From: Roseibium suaedae
GTDB lineage: Bacteria; Pseudomonadota; Alphaproteobacteria; Rhizobiales; Stappiaceae
DNA length: 64,000 nt
Direction: 5' to 3'
NCBI RefSeq assembly: GCF_900142725.1
Contig: NZ_FRBW01000002.1
Span: forward strand, 772,710-836,709
Shown here: positions 56,263 to 64,000 of the stretch, one piece after another
Layout of the letters: each line of letters begins with the position of its first letter
Numbering within the stretch: the first letter of the stretch is position 1
Translations under genes and position numbers: made by a program
Notes under the pieces: model-generated
The model's input: the letters and a program-made list of their open reading frames with translations, nothing else
Told to the model about the DNA's origin: nothing
Database searches by the model: none

Positions 56263-57042
56263 TCAATCGGAATGAACGGAAGCGCCCAATTGCCGGGAAA
56301 TGCTGCGGCAGACTTCGAGCAAAGCCTCACGGCTTTCATCCGCCGATTTGATCGACGTGCCGGACAGCCGCTTGACGAAGGGGATGGTCAGAGCCGCGAT
56401 CACCTTTCCCGAAAAGTCCCGGATCGGCGCTGAAATGTTCTGAACCCCTTCAATGGTGAGCGAGGCATTGCCGCAATAGCCCTTCTCGCGCACCTCGGCC
56501 AAGCCATCGACAAAGTCCTGCCGTCGCTCCTCGGAGCCTTGTGCCACTTCGAGAAGCGATGCCAGAGCCCGCTCTTCCATCCAGGCTGCCAGCACCCGGC
56601 CAGACGCCGTATCGAACAGAGGGATCTGCGCGCCAAGCCGCACCGAGGTGATGTTGTTGTCCTGGCAATCGACCTGGGCAATCACCAGCACCTTGCCGGA
56701 ATGAAGAATGGCAAGATGCAGGGACTGATTGATCGCATCCGCCAACCGCTGCATTTCTTCGCCCGCAATAGCGGTCAGGCGGCGGATCGGGGGATGCTTG
56801 TGAGCGATCTCGAACATCTTGGTGGTCATCGCATAGCGATCACCGTCTTCGCTCAGCTCCACATAGCCACGCTGGCGCAGGACCATCAGCATGCGGAAAA
56901 TTTCAGACGTGGTCCGCCCCAGGGTCTTCGCAATCTCGACCTGGGTCTTGCCACGGGACTCGCCTGCCAGAAGCTCCAGAATATCCAGCCCCTTTGACAG
57001 GGCGGGGGCGCGGTACTTTTCGTCGTCCAGTTTATCGGTCAT
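56263..57042 (-). CDS. IclR-family transcriptional regulator
   Basis: A 259-residue regulator counted from ATG 57042 (16 further codons upstream are in frame but unsupported). N-terminal winged helix (about 12-75) with GKTQVEIAKTLGRTTSEIFR, then a GAF-like effector domain (about 90-255) with LHLAILHSGKVLVIAQVD and GYCGNASLTIEGVQNISAPI. Divergent from the binding-protein-like/CoA-transferase pair across a 148-base region with a nested dyad. It most likely controls that pair; inducer unknown. Confidence 0.9.
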   Translation of the reverse strand: MTDKLDDEKYRAPALSKGLDILELLAGESRGKTQVEIAKTLGRTTSEIFRMLMVLRQRGYVELSEDGDRYAMTTKMFEIAHKHPPIRRLTAIAGEEMQRLADAINQSLHLAILHSGKVLVIAQVDCQDNNITSVRLGAQIPLFDTASGRVLAAWMEERALASLLEVAQGSEERRQDFVDGLAEVREKGYCGNASLTIEGVQNISAPIRDFSGKVIAALTIPFVKRLSGTSIKSADESREALLEVCRSISRQLGASVHSD

Positions 57043-57112
57043 GTGCCACCAGCTTTTGCGCGAAGGAGCAATATATCTCACTCCACCCAATATGAAACAG
57101 GCCCATCAAAAG

Positions 57113-57147
57113 TGAAATGGTGTTTTAATATATAAAATGATCTTTCA
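57113..57147. promoter_or_regulatory. Nested operator-like dyad in the iclR divergent promoter
   Basis: TGAAA-N5-TTTTA-N5-TAAAA-N5-TTTCA: an inner dyad (57123-57137) within an outer dyad (57113-57147) with all four half-sites 10 bases apart, i.e. on one face of the helix. It lies 71 bases from the iclR start and 44 from the binding-protein-like start, so it suits binding by IclR dimers or tetramers to both promoters. Confidence 0.65.
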
Positions 57148-57190
57148 TTTTTGAATTTCCAGTTTTAGAGTGCCCTTCAGGAGGACACCC

Positions 57191-58333
57191 ATGAAACCGG
57201 ACATTACCCTGCGCGGCATGACCTGGTCGGACCCGCGCGGCTACGACCCGCTTGCGGCCGCCGCTTCCGCCTTTTCAAGCCTTCATCCCGGCGTCACCAT
57301 CACCTGGGACAAACGCTCGCTTCAGGGTTTCGAGAGCACGCCGGTGGAGGAACTGGCCGCAGCTTACGACCTGATGATCATCGACCACCCCCATGTGGGT
57401 GCCGTGGTGGAAGAAGCCTGCCTTCTGCCTTTCGACACGGAAGAGCACGAGGAAGAACTCGCTGTTCTGGCAAGCCAGACCCTTGGAAAGAGCTTCGAGA
57501 GCTACCGCTATGCAGGACGTCAGTGGGCCCTGCCCGTCGACGCCGCCGCCCAGGTTCAGGCCATCCGTCCGGACCGTCTGGATCAGCCGGTGAAGACCTG
57601 GGCGGACGTCATCAGTCTCGCCCGCGTGGGAAAGGTCATCTGGCCCTTGCGCCCGCCGCACAATCTCATGTCCTTCTTTACATTAATGGCCAATATCGGC
57701 GCGCCATGCTCTGTCCGGCCCGGACAGTTTGCGGAGGAAGCTGCCGCAGAGCGGGTTCTTGAGGCGCTAAAGGCGCTGGCCGCTCTGGTCGATCCGGCCT
57801 GCCATGGCATGGACCCGATCGCGGCAATGGATGCGCTCACATCCAGCCAGACGCTGGCGATGGCCCCGCACACCTATCTCTATAAAGGCTATGCCAATGA
57901 GGGCTACCGGCCCCACCGGGTAGCGTTTCACGACATTCCGGCACTCGGCAAGGCAGGGCCTCTTGGCTCGGCGCTCGGCGGCACGGGGCTCGCGATCTCT
58001 GCGAAAACCAAACACCCGGAATTTTGCAAGGCCTTCTGTTTCTGGGTGGCCAGCGCAGAAGTCCAATCCGGGCTCTACACCAGTTCCAACGGCCAGCCCG
58101 GCAATACCGCCGCCTGGAACAGCGAAGCAGTGAATGCGCCAGTGGCGGGAGCCTATTACAACACCCGCATGACCCACGAGGCAGCCTGGCTGCGACCCCG
58201 CCATCAGGGCTACATGGGCTTTCAGGAGGAAGGGTCGCACATCCTGACCGACATCCAGAAGGGCACCACCACCATCAAGGCCGGATTTGCTGCGCTGACG
58301 GCCCGCTTCAACGATAGTTTCGACAGGTCATGA
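57191..58333 (+). CDS. Solute-binding-protein-like protein without signal peptide
   Basis: A 380-residue protein whose start is fixed by AGGAGG 6 bases before ATG 57191. It has the layout of family 1 extracellular (sugar-type) solute-binding proteins: EITWDKR-like opening region (HPGVTITWDKRSLQGFESTP), YDLMIIDHPHVG, QWALPVDAAAQVQAIRPD, and FCFWVASAEVQSGLYTSSNG. But the N-terminus (MKPDITLRGMTWSDPRGYDP) has no signal or lipobox, so it should stay in the cytoplasm, and no ABC permease gene is near. Its partner is the CoA-transferase gene, which starts one base later. It may sense or carry a ligand in the cytosol. Confidence 0.78.
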   Translation: MKPDITLRGMTWSDPRGYDPLAAAASAFSSLHPGVTITWDKRSLQGFESTPVEELAAAYDLMIIDHPHVGAVVEEACLLPFDTEEHEEELAVLASQTLGKSFESYRYAGRQWALPVDAAAQVQAIRPDRLDQPVKTWADVISLARVGKVIWPLRPPHNLMSFFTLMANIGAPCSVRPGQFAEEAAAERVLEALKALAALVDPACHGMDPIAAMDALTSSQTLAMAPHTYLYKGYANEGYRPHRVAFHDIPALGKAGPLGSALGGTGLAISAKTKHPEFCKAFCFWVASAEVQSGLYTSSNGQPGNTAAWNSEAVNAPVAGAYYNTRMTHEAAWLRPRHQGYMGFQEEGSHILTDIQKGTTTIKAGFAALTARFNDSFDRS

Positions 58334-58334
58334 C

Positions 58335-59468
58335 ATGACAGTGCTACCTCTCACCGGCCTCAAGGTTCTGGACTTCAGCCAATTTCTTGCAGGTCCCTAT
58401 GCCGCCCTGAAACTGGCAGACCTTGGCGCAGAAGTGGTAAAGGTCGAAAAGGCCGGAACCGGCGACCTCTCCCGCTATCTCTATCTGACAGACGTCAAGA
58501 TCAACGGGGAGAGCACGATCTTCCACGCGATCAACCGCAACAAGAAGAGCATTGCGGTCGACCTGAAGTCGGAAACCGACAAGGACGCGCTGCGCGAGCT
58601 GATCAAGGGCGCCGACGTGATGTTGCAGAACTTCCGTCCCGGCGTCATCGAGCGTCTGGGCTTCGGCTATGAACAGGTCAAGGAACTCAATCCGAAGATC
58701 GTCTATGGCTCGGTCACCGGATATGGCAGCGAAGGCCCCTGGATCGATCTGCCCGGTCAGGACCTTCTGGCTCAGGCTCGTTCCGGTGTCATGTGGCTGA
58801 CTGGCGGTGCCGAGGATGGTCCCGTGGCTGTGGGGCTGCCCATCGCCGACGTTCTGGCCGGGGCCTCCCTGGCGCAGGGCATTCTGGCCCTCCTGTTCCG
58901 CCGGGAGCGCCATGGCATCGGCGGCCATACCGAAACCTCCTTGGTGGAGGTTCTGGCCGACCTGCAGTTTGAAGTCCTCACCACCTGGTTCAATGACGGC
59001 AACCGCCGGCCAAAACGCTCCGCGCAGAACCCGGCTCACGCTTATCTTGCAGCCCCCTACGGCGTCTACAAGACCAGCGACGGCTATATGGCCATTGCCA
59101 TGGGCAAATTGGAACTTCTGGCCTGCATCACTGGCCTTGCCCCCGAAATTGCCGCCCTTGATGCCTTTACCGAGCGCGACGCAATCAAGAAGGGCTTGGC
59201 CGACCGTCTGGTCACCGAACCTACTGCGAACTGGCAGGCAAGGTTTGAAGCTGCCGACATCTGGGCCGCACCGGTGCTGGATTGGGAAGGCCTGCGTGAC
59301 AGCGGCGTCCTTCAGACCCTGGACATGACCCAGGAGATCCATCGCAATGGTCTGGAGATGACGACCACAAGATTGCCGCTGCGCATCGATGGAACACGGC
59401 CAGCGTCCTCTCTTGCAGCTCCCGAGCTTGGCAGCGCCAACAGCCTGCTGAAGACCGGCTGGAGCTGA
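58335..59468 (+). CDS. Class III CoA-transferase (CaiB/BaiF family)
   Basis: A 377-residue transferase. Family motifs: LKVLDFSQFLAGPYAALKLADLGAEVVKVE at the start, AINRNKKSIAVDLK, VMLQNFRPGVIERLGFGYEQ, and VTGYGSEGPWIDLPGQDLLA, whose Asp (in GQDLL) fits the aspartate that forms the acyl anhydride. GGHTETSLVEVL follows. It transfers CoA between carboxylic acids; the acid is not known. It starts one base after the binding-protein-like gene stop (58333), so both are made from one mRNA. Confidence 0.92.
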   Translation: MTVLPLTGLKVLDFSQFLAGPYAALKLADLGAEVVKVEKAGTGDLSRYLYLTDVKINGESTIFHAINRNKKSIAVDLKSETDKDALRELIKGADVMLQNFRPGVIERLGFGYEQVKELNPKIVYGSVTGYGSEGPWIDLPGQDLLAQARSGVMWLTGGAEDGPVAVGLPIADVLAGASLAQGILALLFRRERHGIGGHTETSLVEVLADLQFEVLTTWFNDGNRRPKRSAQNPAHAYLAAPYGVYKTSDGYMAIAMGKLELLACITGLAPEIAALDAFTERDAIKKGLADRLVTEPTANWQARFEAADIWAAPVLDWEGLRDSGVLQTLDMTQEIHRNGLEMTTTRLPLRIDGTRPASSLAAPELGSANSLLKTGWS

Positions 59469-59510
59469 GACAAGCCTTATCGAGGTACCCACGGGCATTG
59501 CCCGAAACTG

Positions 59511-59545
59511 AAAAGGCGGCCGGAAACCGGCCGCCTTCTTTTTTA
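59511..59545. terminator. Terminator between the CoA-transferase and BCCT genes
   Basis: Stem AAGGCGGCCGG / CCGGCCGCCTT with a 3-nt loop (59513-59537) followed by CTTTTTTT on the plus strand; AAAA on the left allows minus-strand use too. Confidence 0.9.
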
Positions 59546-61213
59546 AGCTTCCGCGCTGGCAATCTCTTCGGAGACGGCTTCCGCTTCATCCGTCAGGCCC
59601 TTGTAGGTCGTATAACAGGCCAGAAGAAGAATGATGGCGAAGGGGAACCCGGTCGAGACCGACATGGCCTGCAAGGCTCCGAGCCCGCCCCCCAGCAGCA
59701 ACACGATCGCCACCAGCCCCTCGAAGGTGCACCAGAACATCCGCTGAGGCAGCGGAGCATCCACCTTCCCGCCGGCTGTGATCGTGTCGATCACCAGAGA
59801 ACCGGAGTCCGACGAGGTGACGAAGAACACGATCACCAGAACGATGCCGAGCACCGAGGTGATGACGTTCAATGGCAGGTTCTCCAGCATGACGAACAGC
59901 TTCAGTTCAAGCGGCGCGTCGGAGACGGCGGTCAGACCGTCCTGAATGAGCTGGGAAATCGCCGTTCCGCCAAAGGCAGTCATCCACAAAACGCACACGA
60001 AGGACGGTACCAGCAGAACACAGACGATGAACTCCCGCACCGTGCGGCCACGGCTGACCCTTGCGATGAACATGCCGACGAACGGCGACCAGGAAATCCA
60101 CCAGGCCCAATAGAAGGCAGTCCAGCCTTGGGAGAAGTTCAGGTCTGTCCGGCCTGCCGGATTGGACAGCGACGGCAGCAGCGTGACATAGGACCAGAGA
60201 TTGTCCAGGAAACCGGTCAGGATCGCGACCGTGGGACCGGCGATGATGACAAACAGCAGCAGCAAGGCTGCCAGCCCCATGTTGATCTCACTCAGCAGCT
60301 TCACCCCGCCATCAAGCCCGCGATAGACCGAGAAGATGGCAATGGCCGTGATGCCGGCAATCAGCAGCACCTTGGAATAGTCCGAATCCGGGAAACCAAA
60401 GAGGTAGGTCAGGCCGGCATTCGCCTGTTCTGCGCCAAACCCGAGCGAGGTTGCCAGACCGAACAGTGTCGCGAACACGGCCAGGATGTCGATGATGTGA
60501 CCCGGCCAGCCCCAGACCCTCTCGCCGAAGATCGGGTAGAAAACCGAACGCATGGTCAGCGGCAGCCCCTTGTTGAAGGAGAACAGCGCCAGAGACAGGG
60601 CGACAACCGCATAGATCGCCCAGGGATGCAGTGCCCAATGGAAGATCGTGGCGGCCATGCCGAGGCGGGCAGCAGCCAATTCATCGCCTGCCGCACCGTT
60701 CAGTGGCGCCCAGTCGGTCCTGATGCCGTTCTCAAGGACAGGTCCGCCAAGGGAAGAGCTGAAGTGGGAGATCGGCTCACTGACGCCGAAAAACATCAGA
60801 CCGATGCCCATGCCGGCAGCAAAGAGCATCGCAAACCAGCCTACGTAGGAATAATCGGGAACGGCGTCGCGCCCGCCGATACGAACCTTGCCAAGCGGCG
60901 AAACGATCAGGAACAGGCAGAAGAGGACGAAAACATTCGCTGCACTCAGGAAGAACCAGTCCAGTGCTGCGGTCAGCCAGTTCCGCAAGCCATTGAAGAC
61001 AAGTTCTGCCTGATCGTGCAGCGCAAGCGCGATCAGAACGAATGCCACGATCGACAGGCTGGAGATCGCGAAGACCGGATTGTGCACATCGTAACCGAAC
61101 GGCCCGATGGATGAATCGATATTGTCCTGACCGATTTCATATTCGGTATCAATGACGCTCGCAGCTCCCTCCGGTTCGGGAATGCCGTGTGCTGGCGTAT
61201 CGTCAACGCTCAT
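59543..61213 (-). CDS. BCCT-family transporter (betaine/choline/carnitine type)
   Basis: A 556-residue transporter; ATG 61213 follows AAGGAG by 6 bases, and the 40 codons of open frame before it are unsupported. Twelve predicted helices lie between a polar N-terminal region (about 1-45) and a short tail. Family motifs: AAGMGIGLMFFGVSEPISHF (the GxGIG region of sodium-coupled BetP-like members), AFYWAWWISWSPFVGMFIAR with the Trp box, and SRGRTVREFIVCVLLVPS. It imports a quaternary-ammonium or sulfonium compound such as glycine betaine, choline or DMSP. It stands alone. Confidence 0.93.
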   Translation of the reverse strand: MSVDDTPAHGIPEPEGAASVIDTEYEIGQDNIDSSIGPFGYDVHNPVFAISSLSIVAFVLIALALHDQAELVFNGLRNWLTAALDWFFLSAANVFVLFCLFLIVSPLGKVRIGGRDAVPDYSYVGWFAMLFAAGMGIGLMFFGVSEPISHFSSSLGGPVLENGIRTDWAPLNGAAGDELAAARLGMAATIFHWALHPWAIYAVVALSLALFSFNKGLPLTMRSVFYPIFGERVWGWPGHIIDILAVFATLFGLATSLGFGAEQANAGLTYLFGFPDSDYSKVLLIAGITAIAIFSVYRGLDGGVKLLSEINMGLAALLLLFVIIAGPTVAILTGFLDNLWSYVTLLPSLSNPAGRTDLNFSQGWTAFYWAWWISWSPFVGMFIARVSRGRTVREFIVCVLLVPSFVCVLWMTAFGGTAISQLIQDGLTAVSDAPLELKLFVMLENLPLNVITSVLGIVLVIVFFVTSSDSGSLVIDTITAGGKVDAPLPQRMFWCTFEGLVAIVLLLGGGLGALQAMSVSTGFPFAIILLLACYTTYKGLTDEAEAVSEEIASAEA

Positions 61214-61705
61214 GAAAACTCCTTTGCAAGATCCAGTGCTTGGCGCTGCCATCACGGCGCACCGGCCGGCCACAAGGGCCTCGTCTGTGCGATGGCTCGG
61301 CACTCCGCGCTCACGCAAAAAACAGACCATCATCGGAGTGCCAGGAGGCGCAGATCGGCGCCGGAAAGAGGACTTGCCAAGTCAAAACAGATTTCGTTTT
61401 GAAATACCGGCCCCCACAGCCAGGAAAGTGATGAATTTCAAGCGCAAGGAACGTGTCCAGAAACTATATCTGACCACCTTGAAAGACCGCCTGAATGGCG
61501 TCAGCTCGAATTAAATCACTTCCAATTCCGATGATCTCACACAGAACCATCGTGTCGGATACCTAAAGCACCGAGATCTCAGATCAACCCTTTTGGCTGA
61601 TTTTTTTATTTTGCCTATTGGCAAAGGAAAAAAGGACATCAGTAAAAATACAAAAGCCCGGCGTCTCCGCCGGGCTTTCGACACGCAGCAATCACCTTGG
61701 GACGA
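61214..61705. other. Intergenic region between BCCT and the FAH-type operon
   Basis: About 490 bases. The BCCT promoter should lie near 61230-61330, and the terminator of the FAH operon is at 61646-61678. The middle is A/T-rich in parts and shows no gene with domain or ribosome-binding support. Confidence 0.55.
61646..61678 (-). terminator. Terminator of the sugar-acid operon
   Basis: Stem AAAGCCCGGCG / CGCCGGGCTTT with a 4-nt loop (61653-61678). On the minus strand TTTTGTATTTTT follows. It lies 27 bases past the FAH stop. Confidence 0.85.
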
Positions 61706-62545
61706 TCAGACGTCCTTGATGCAAACCTGCTTCTGGGTGCCGAGGTTCTGGATCCCCAGTTCGACCACATCGCCTTCCTTGAGGTAGACCGGCGGCTTCA
61801 TGCCGAGGCCCACACCCGGAGGCGTGCCGGTGGAGATGATGTCGCCCGGATGCAGGGTAAAGAACTGCGACAGATAGGAAATCAGGAACTTGACGCCATA
61901 GACCATCGTGTTGGTCGAGCCATCCTGATAGCGCTTGCCGTTGACTTCGAGCCACATATGCATGTCCTGCGGATCGCCAGCCTCATCAGGCGTTACCAGC
62001 CAGGGGCCGGTCGGTCCGAAGTTGTCCGAGGACTTGCCCTTGGACCACTGACCAGAGCGCTCGATCTGGTAGGCACGCTCGGAAACGTCATTGATCACGC
62101 AGTAACCGGCGACGTGGTCCAGAGCGTTTTCTTCGCTCACATATTTCGCGGCCTTACCGATGACGAAGCCGAGTTCGACTTCCCAGTCGGTCTTCTCAGA
62201 GCCGCGCGGAATAATGATCGGATCATTCGGGCCGCAGATCGCCGAGGTATATTTCGCGAAGATCACCGGCTCCGGCGGCACTTCCATGCCGCTTTCGGCC
62301 GCGTGGTCGGAATAGTTGAGGCCGATGCAGATGAACTTGCCCGTGCCGCCAATACAAGGGCCGAGGCGCGGATTGCCTTCCACCACCGGCAGCTTGGAGA
62401 CATCGACCGACTTCAGTTCGTCCAGACGGGTCAGAACATCACCGGCGATATCCGGCACAACGCCGGACAGGTCGCGGATCTTGCCTTCATCATCAAGAAG
62501 GCCCGGCTTTTCCGCACCCTTTTCGCCATAACGCAAAAGTTTCAT
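61706..62545 (-). CDS. FAH-family hydrolase, 2,4-diketo-3-deoxy-sugar-acid type
   Basis: A 279-residue enzyme. FAH domain (about 65-275) with metal ligands in DWEVELGFVIG (about 119-129, two Glu) and INDVSERAYQ (Asp, about 151-160), and KGKSSDNFGPTGPWLVTPDE (about 170-189), a stretch typical of 2,4-diketo-3-deoxy-L-fuconate/rhamnonate hydrolases. These cleave a diketo acid into pyruvate and a shorter acid. It is the last gene of a minus-strand operon after an SDR and a UxaA-type dehydratase, the steps that would supply its substrate. Substrate stereochemistry is inferred. Confidence 0.88.
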   Translation of the reverse strand: MKLLRYGEKGAEKPGLLDDEGKIRDLSGVVPDIAGDVLTRLDELKSVDVSKLPVVEGNPRLGPCIGGTGKFICIGLNYSDHAAESGMEVPPEPVIFAKYTSAICGPNDPIIIPRGSEKTDWEVELGFVIGKAAKYVSEENALDHVAGYCVINDVSERAYQIERSGQWSKGKSSDNFGPTGPWLVTPDEAGDPQDMHMWLEVNGKRYQDGSTNTMVYGVKFLISYLSQFFTLHPGDIISTGTPPGVGLGMKPPVYLKEGDVVELGIQNLGTQKQVCIKDV

Positions 62546-62569
62546 GGATTTCTTCCCTTCAGATCAAAC

Positions 62570-63310
62570 TCAAGTGGTCCAGCCGCCATCGATAATATGT
62601 TCGACACCGGTGGTGAAGCTGCTTTCGTCGGATGCAAGATAGGCGACGAGCGCCGCGATTTCCTCGACCCGGCCAAGACGTCCCATGGGCTGACGCGCTT
62701 TGAACTGCTGCAACGCCCCTTCATAATCGCCCGTATCGCGCAGGCGCTGATGCAGGCTCGGGCTTTCCACTGTACCCGGACAGATGGAATTACAGCGGAT
62801 GCCCTTGGTCACATAGTCAGCGGCAACCGAACGGGTAAGACCGACCACGGCCGCCTTGGAGGCGGAATAGATGCAACGGTTCACAGGACCGGTGATGGGA
62901 CCTGCTACCGACGACATGTTGATGATCGAGCCGCCGCCCTTGCCGAGCATGCCCGGCAGAACAGCCTGGATCATGTGGAACTGAGCCTTCACGTTGAGAT
63001 TGAAAGCAAAGTCCCAGTCCGTATCATTGGCCTGTTCGATCGTGCCCGCATGAACGACACCGGCACAGTTGAACAGGATATCGACCGGCCCGATGTCACT
63101 GACAAGATCAGCAATCGCGGCTTTGTCCAGAACGTTGAGCACCCGGGTTTCGATCCCCGCAATATCCTCGATCTCCTTGAGGAAGTCTCCATTCACGTCC
63201 GTGGCAATCACGCGCGCGCCTTCAGAGGCCATGCGCTGAACCGATGCCCGGCCAATCCCCTGCCCCGCCGCTGTCACCAGCGCCGTCTTGCCTTCCAGTC
63301 GTTTCATCAT
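62570..63310 (-). CDS. SDR oxidoreductase, 2-keto-3-deoxy-sugar-acid dehydrogenase type
   Basis: A 246-residue classical short-chain dehydrogenase. Cofactor motif TAAGQGIGRASV (about 13-24), ATDVNGDFL (Asp, NAD preference), NCAGVV, catalytic Ser in NMSSVAGPITG, and YSASKAAVVGL with Tyr and Lys. The C-terminus FTTGVEHIIDGGWTT is usual for the family. Sequence style matches L-2-keto-3-deoxyfuconate 4-dehydrogenases, which oxidise the 4-hydroxyl to a diketo acid. It lies 18 bases after the UxaA-type gene and 24 before the FAH hydrolase gene, which would act next. Confidence 0.9.
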   Translation of the reverse strand: MMKRLEGKTALVTAAGQGIGRASVQRMASEGARVIATDVNGDFLKEIEDIAGIETRVLNVLDKAAIADLVSDIGPVDILFNCAGVVHAGTIEQANDTDWDFAFNLNVKAQFHMIQAVLPGMLGKGGGSIINMSSVAGPITGPVNRCIYSASKAAVVGLTRSVAADYVTKGIRCNSICPGTVESPSLHQRLRDTGDYEGALQQFKARQPMGRLGRVEEIAALVAYLASDESSFTTGVEHIIDGGWTT

Positions 63311-63328
63311 GTCTTCCTTGGCTGAACC

Positions 63329-64000
63329 TTACGCCGCCGAACGCGGCAGACAGGCCGGTCCGATCGGATCAAAGGTCTTGTAGGTGAGAATGAACTCCCG
63401 ATGACCGAGAGCCTCCGATTTTGTCTGCTGTCCGGCAGCCACTGCGATCACGAGATCATGGATCTCCTGACCCACCTCCATGAGGCTTGCCGTCCCTTCG
63501 ATGATCGCTCCCGCATTCACATCCATATCGTCAGACAGATTGCGATAAGTGTCAGGGTTAGCGCAAATCTTGATCACGGGTGAAATGGCAGATCCCACAA
63601 CTGATCCGCGTCCGGTGACGAAAAGTGTCAGATGCGCACCGGAGGCAATCATCTCCACGATCTCTGCATTGTCCGAGATATTCGGGAAGCCGAACCGGAC
63701 TTCCCCATCCGGCACCACATCCATCAGATAGAGCCCGCCGCTCGGCGGCACATCGCCCGGCTTGATCAAACCGGAGATCTTGCTGTCTCCCGACTTCACA
63801 TAGGCCCCGAGCGACTTTTCCTCGATGGTCGACAGACCGCCCGTGGCATTGCCCGCCGCAAATGACCCGTAGCCCAGCGTGTCGTAATAGCGCGCAGCCT
63901 TGGCAACGGATGCTCTCAGTTCATCGGCAAGTTCCGGGGTCGCTGCCCGCTCGGCCATGATCTCCTCGCAACCGATCAGCTCACCGGTTTCCTCGAAGAT
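63329..64000 (-). CDS. UxaA-type sugar-acid dehydratase, C-terminal part (5' end outside window)
   Basis: The frame stays open to the right edge (residues IFEETGELIGCEEI precede the ATG at 63958), so the gene is cut at its 5' end. What is seen (about 224 residues) matches the C-terminal domain of altronate/galactarate dehydratases: GNATGGLSTIEEKSLGAYVK, VFVTGRGSVVGS-type LFVTGRGSVVGSAISPVIKI, NLSDDMDVNAGAIIEGTAS and AVAAGQQTKSEALGHREF. The enzyme would remove water from a sugar acid to give a 2-keto-3-deoxy acid, the substrate of the SDR encoded next. L-fuconate or a similar acid fits the three-gene set. Confidence 0.88.
   Translation of the reverse strand: MFEETGELIGCEEIMAERAATPELADELRASVAKAARYYDTLGYGSFAAGNATGGLSTIEEKSLGAYVKSGDSKISGLIKPGDVPPSGGLYLMDVVPDGEVRFGFPNISDNAEIVEMIASGAHLTLFVTGRGSVVGSAISPVIKICANPDTYRNLSDDMDVNAGAIIEGTASLMEVGQEIHDLVIAVAAGQQTKSEALGHREFILTYKTFDPIGPACLPRSAA

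Noticed and set aside
59498..61114. Plus-strand open frame of 538 codons opposite the BCCT gene
   Set aside because: Gln/Arg/Gly-rich shadow of a membrane-protein gene; no domain or ribosome-binding site.
61214..61333. 40-codon upstream extension of the BCCT transporter
   Set aside because: AAGGAG stands directly before the internal ATG at 61213; the extension is not like family N-termini.
61697..63325. Plus-strand open frame of 542 codons opposite the FAH and SDR genes
   Set aside because: Spans two real genes and their gap on the other strand; no recognisable domain.

Overview
The window reads as chromosomal DNA of a GC-rich alphaproteobacterium, most likely Hyphomicrobiales/Rhodobacterales and plausibly the Stappiaceae (Roseibium/Labrenzia, Pannonibacter, Stappia). 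This is inference from gene content: a BA14K protein, two DUF2336 proteins, a DUF1127 protein, a SahR-metF-metH operon, soluble and membrane chemoreceptors, several TRAP/BCCT/GntR/IclR catabolic modules and an OxyR-KatG pair. No rRNA, tRNA, insertion sequence, phage module or CRISPR array was recognised.

Left part (1-20.9 kb), mostly housekeeping and sensing: the 3' end of a chemoreceptor, a soluble PAS-PAS chemoreceptor, a HugZ-like haem/FMN-split-barrel protein, BA14K, an extensin-like protein, a LysE-type exporter, DUF2336 no. 1, a 27-residue membrane peptide missed by size cut-offs, a small beta-rich protein, then the methionine/one-carbon operon sahR-like-metF-metH (minus strand) with an 18-bp palindrome at its promoter, a large MscS channel, DUF2336 no. 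2 and katG.

Middle (20.9-47.1 kb): oxyR divergent from katG, a PaiB-like protein, a membrane chemoreceptor, a SufR-like cysteine-containing regulator divergent from a small DUF1127 protein, a GGDEF-EAL protein, DUF2293, a secreted alpha/beta hydrolase, MOSC and PNPOx proteins, the ABC-F factor EttA, a Gfo/Idh/MocA oxidoreductase, a TadG/VWA protein, an FAH-family enzyme, an alphaproteobacterial palindromic repeat, a MarR-GNAT pair, two tandem FAD amine oxidases, and a copper operon copA-cueR-cytochrome c. The copper operon has a clear MerR-type promoter (19-bp spacer, dyad between -35 and -10).

The most interesting region is 47.2-55.9 kb. A GntR regulator and a Gfo/Idh/MocA protein (minus strand) face a seven-gene plus-strand series: SsuD-type FMNH2-dependent monooxygenase, aldo/keto reductase, flavin reductase, TRAP transporter Q-M-P and a YeiH-type (putative sulfate/sulfite exporter family) permease. 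Monooxygenase + flavin reductase + aldo/keto reductase is the enzyme set of the oxidative sulfoquinovose (sulfo-SMO) pathway. Here it is joined to a TRAP importer, and to an NAD-binding Gfo/Idh/MocA protein that could be the glycosidase step (compare the NAD+-dependent sulfoquinovosidases, GH188). A perfect FNR-type box lies in the divergent promoter. The substrate is inferred, not shown.

Right end (56.2-64 kb): an IclR regulator divergent from a signal-peptide-less solute-binding-like protein and a class III CoA-transferase, with a striking nested operator-like dyad between them; a BCCT transporter; and a minus-strand sugar-acid operon (UxaA-family dehydratase cut by the window edge, SDR dehydrogenase, FAH hydrolase) that fits a non-phosphorylative 2-keto-3-deoxy / 2,4-diketo-3-deoxy sugar-acid route such as that of L-fuconate.
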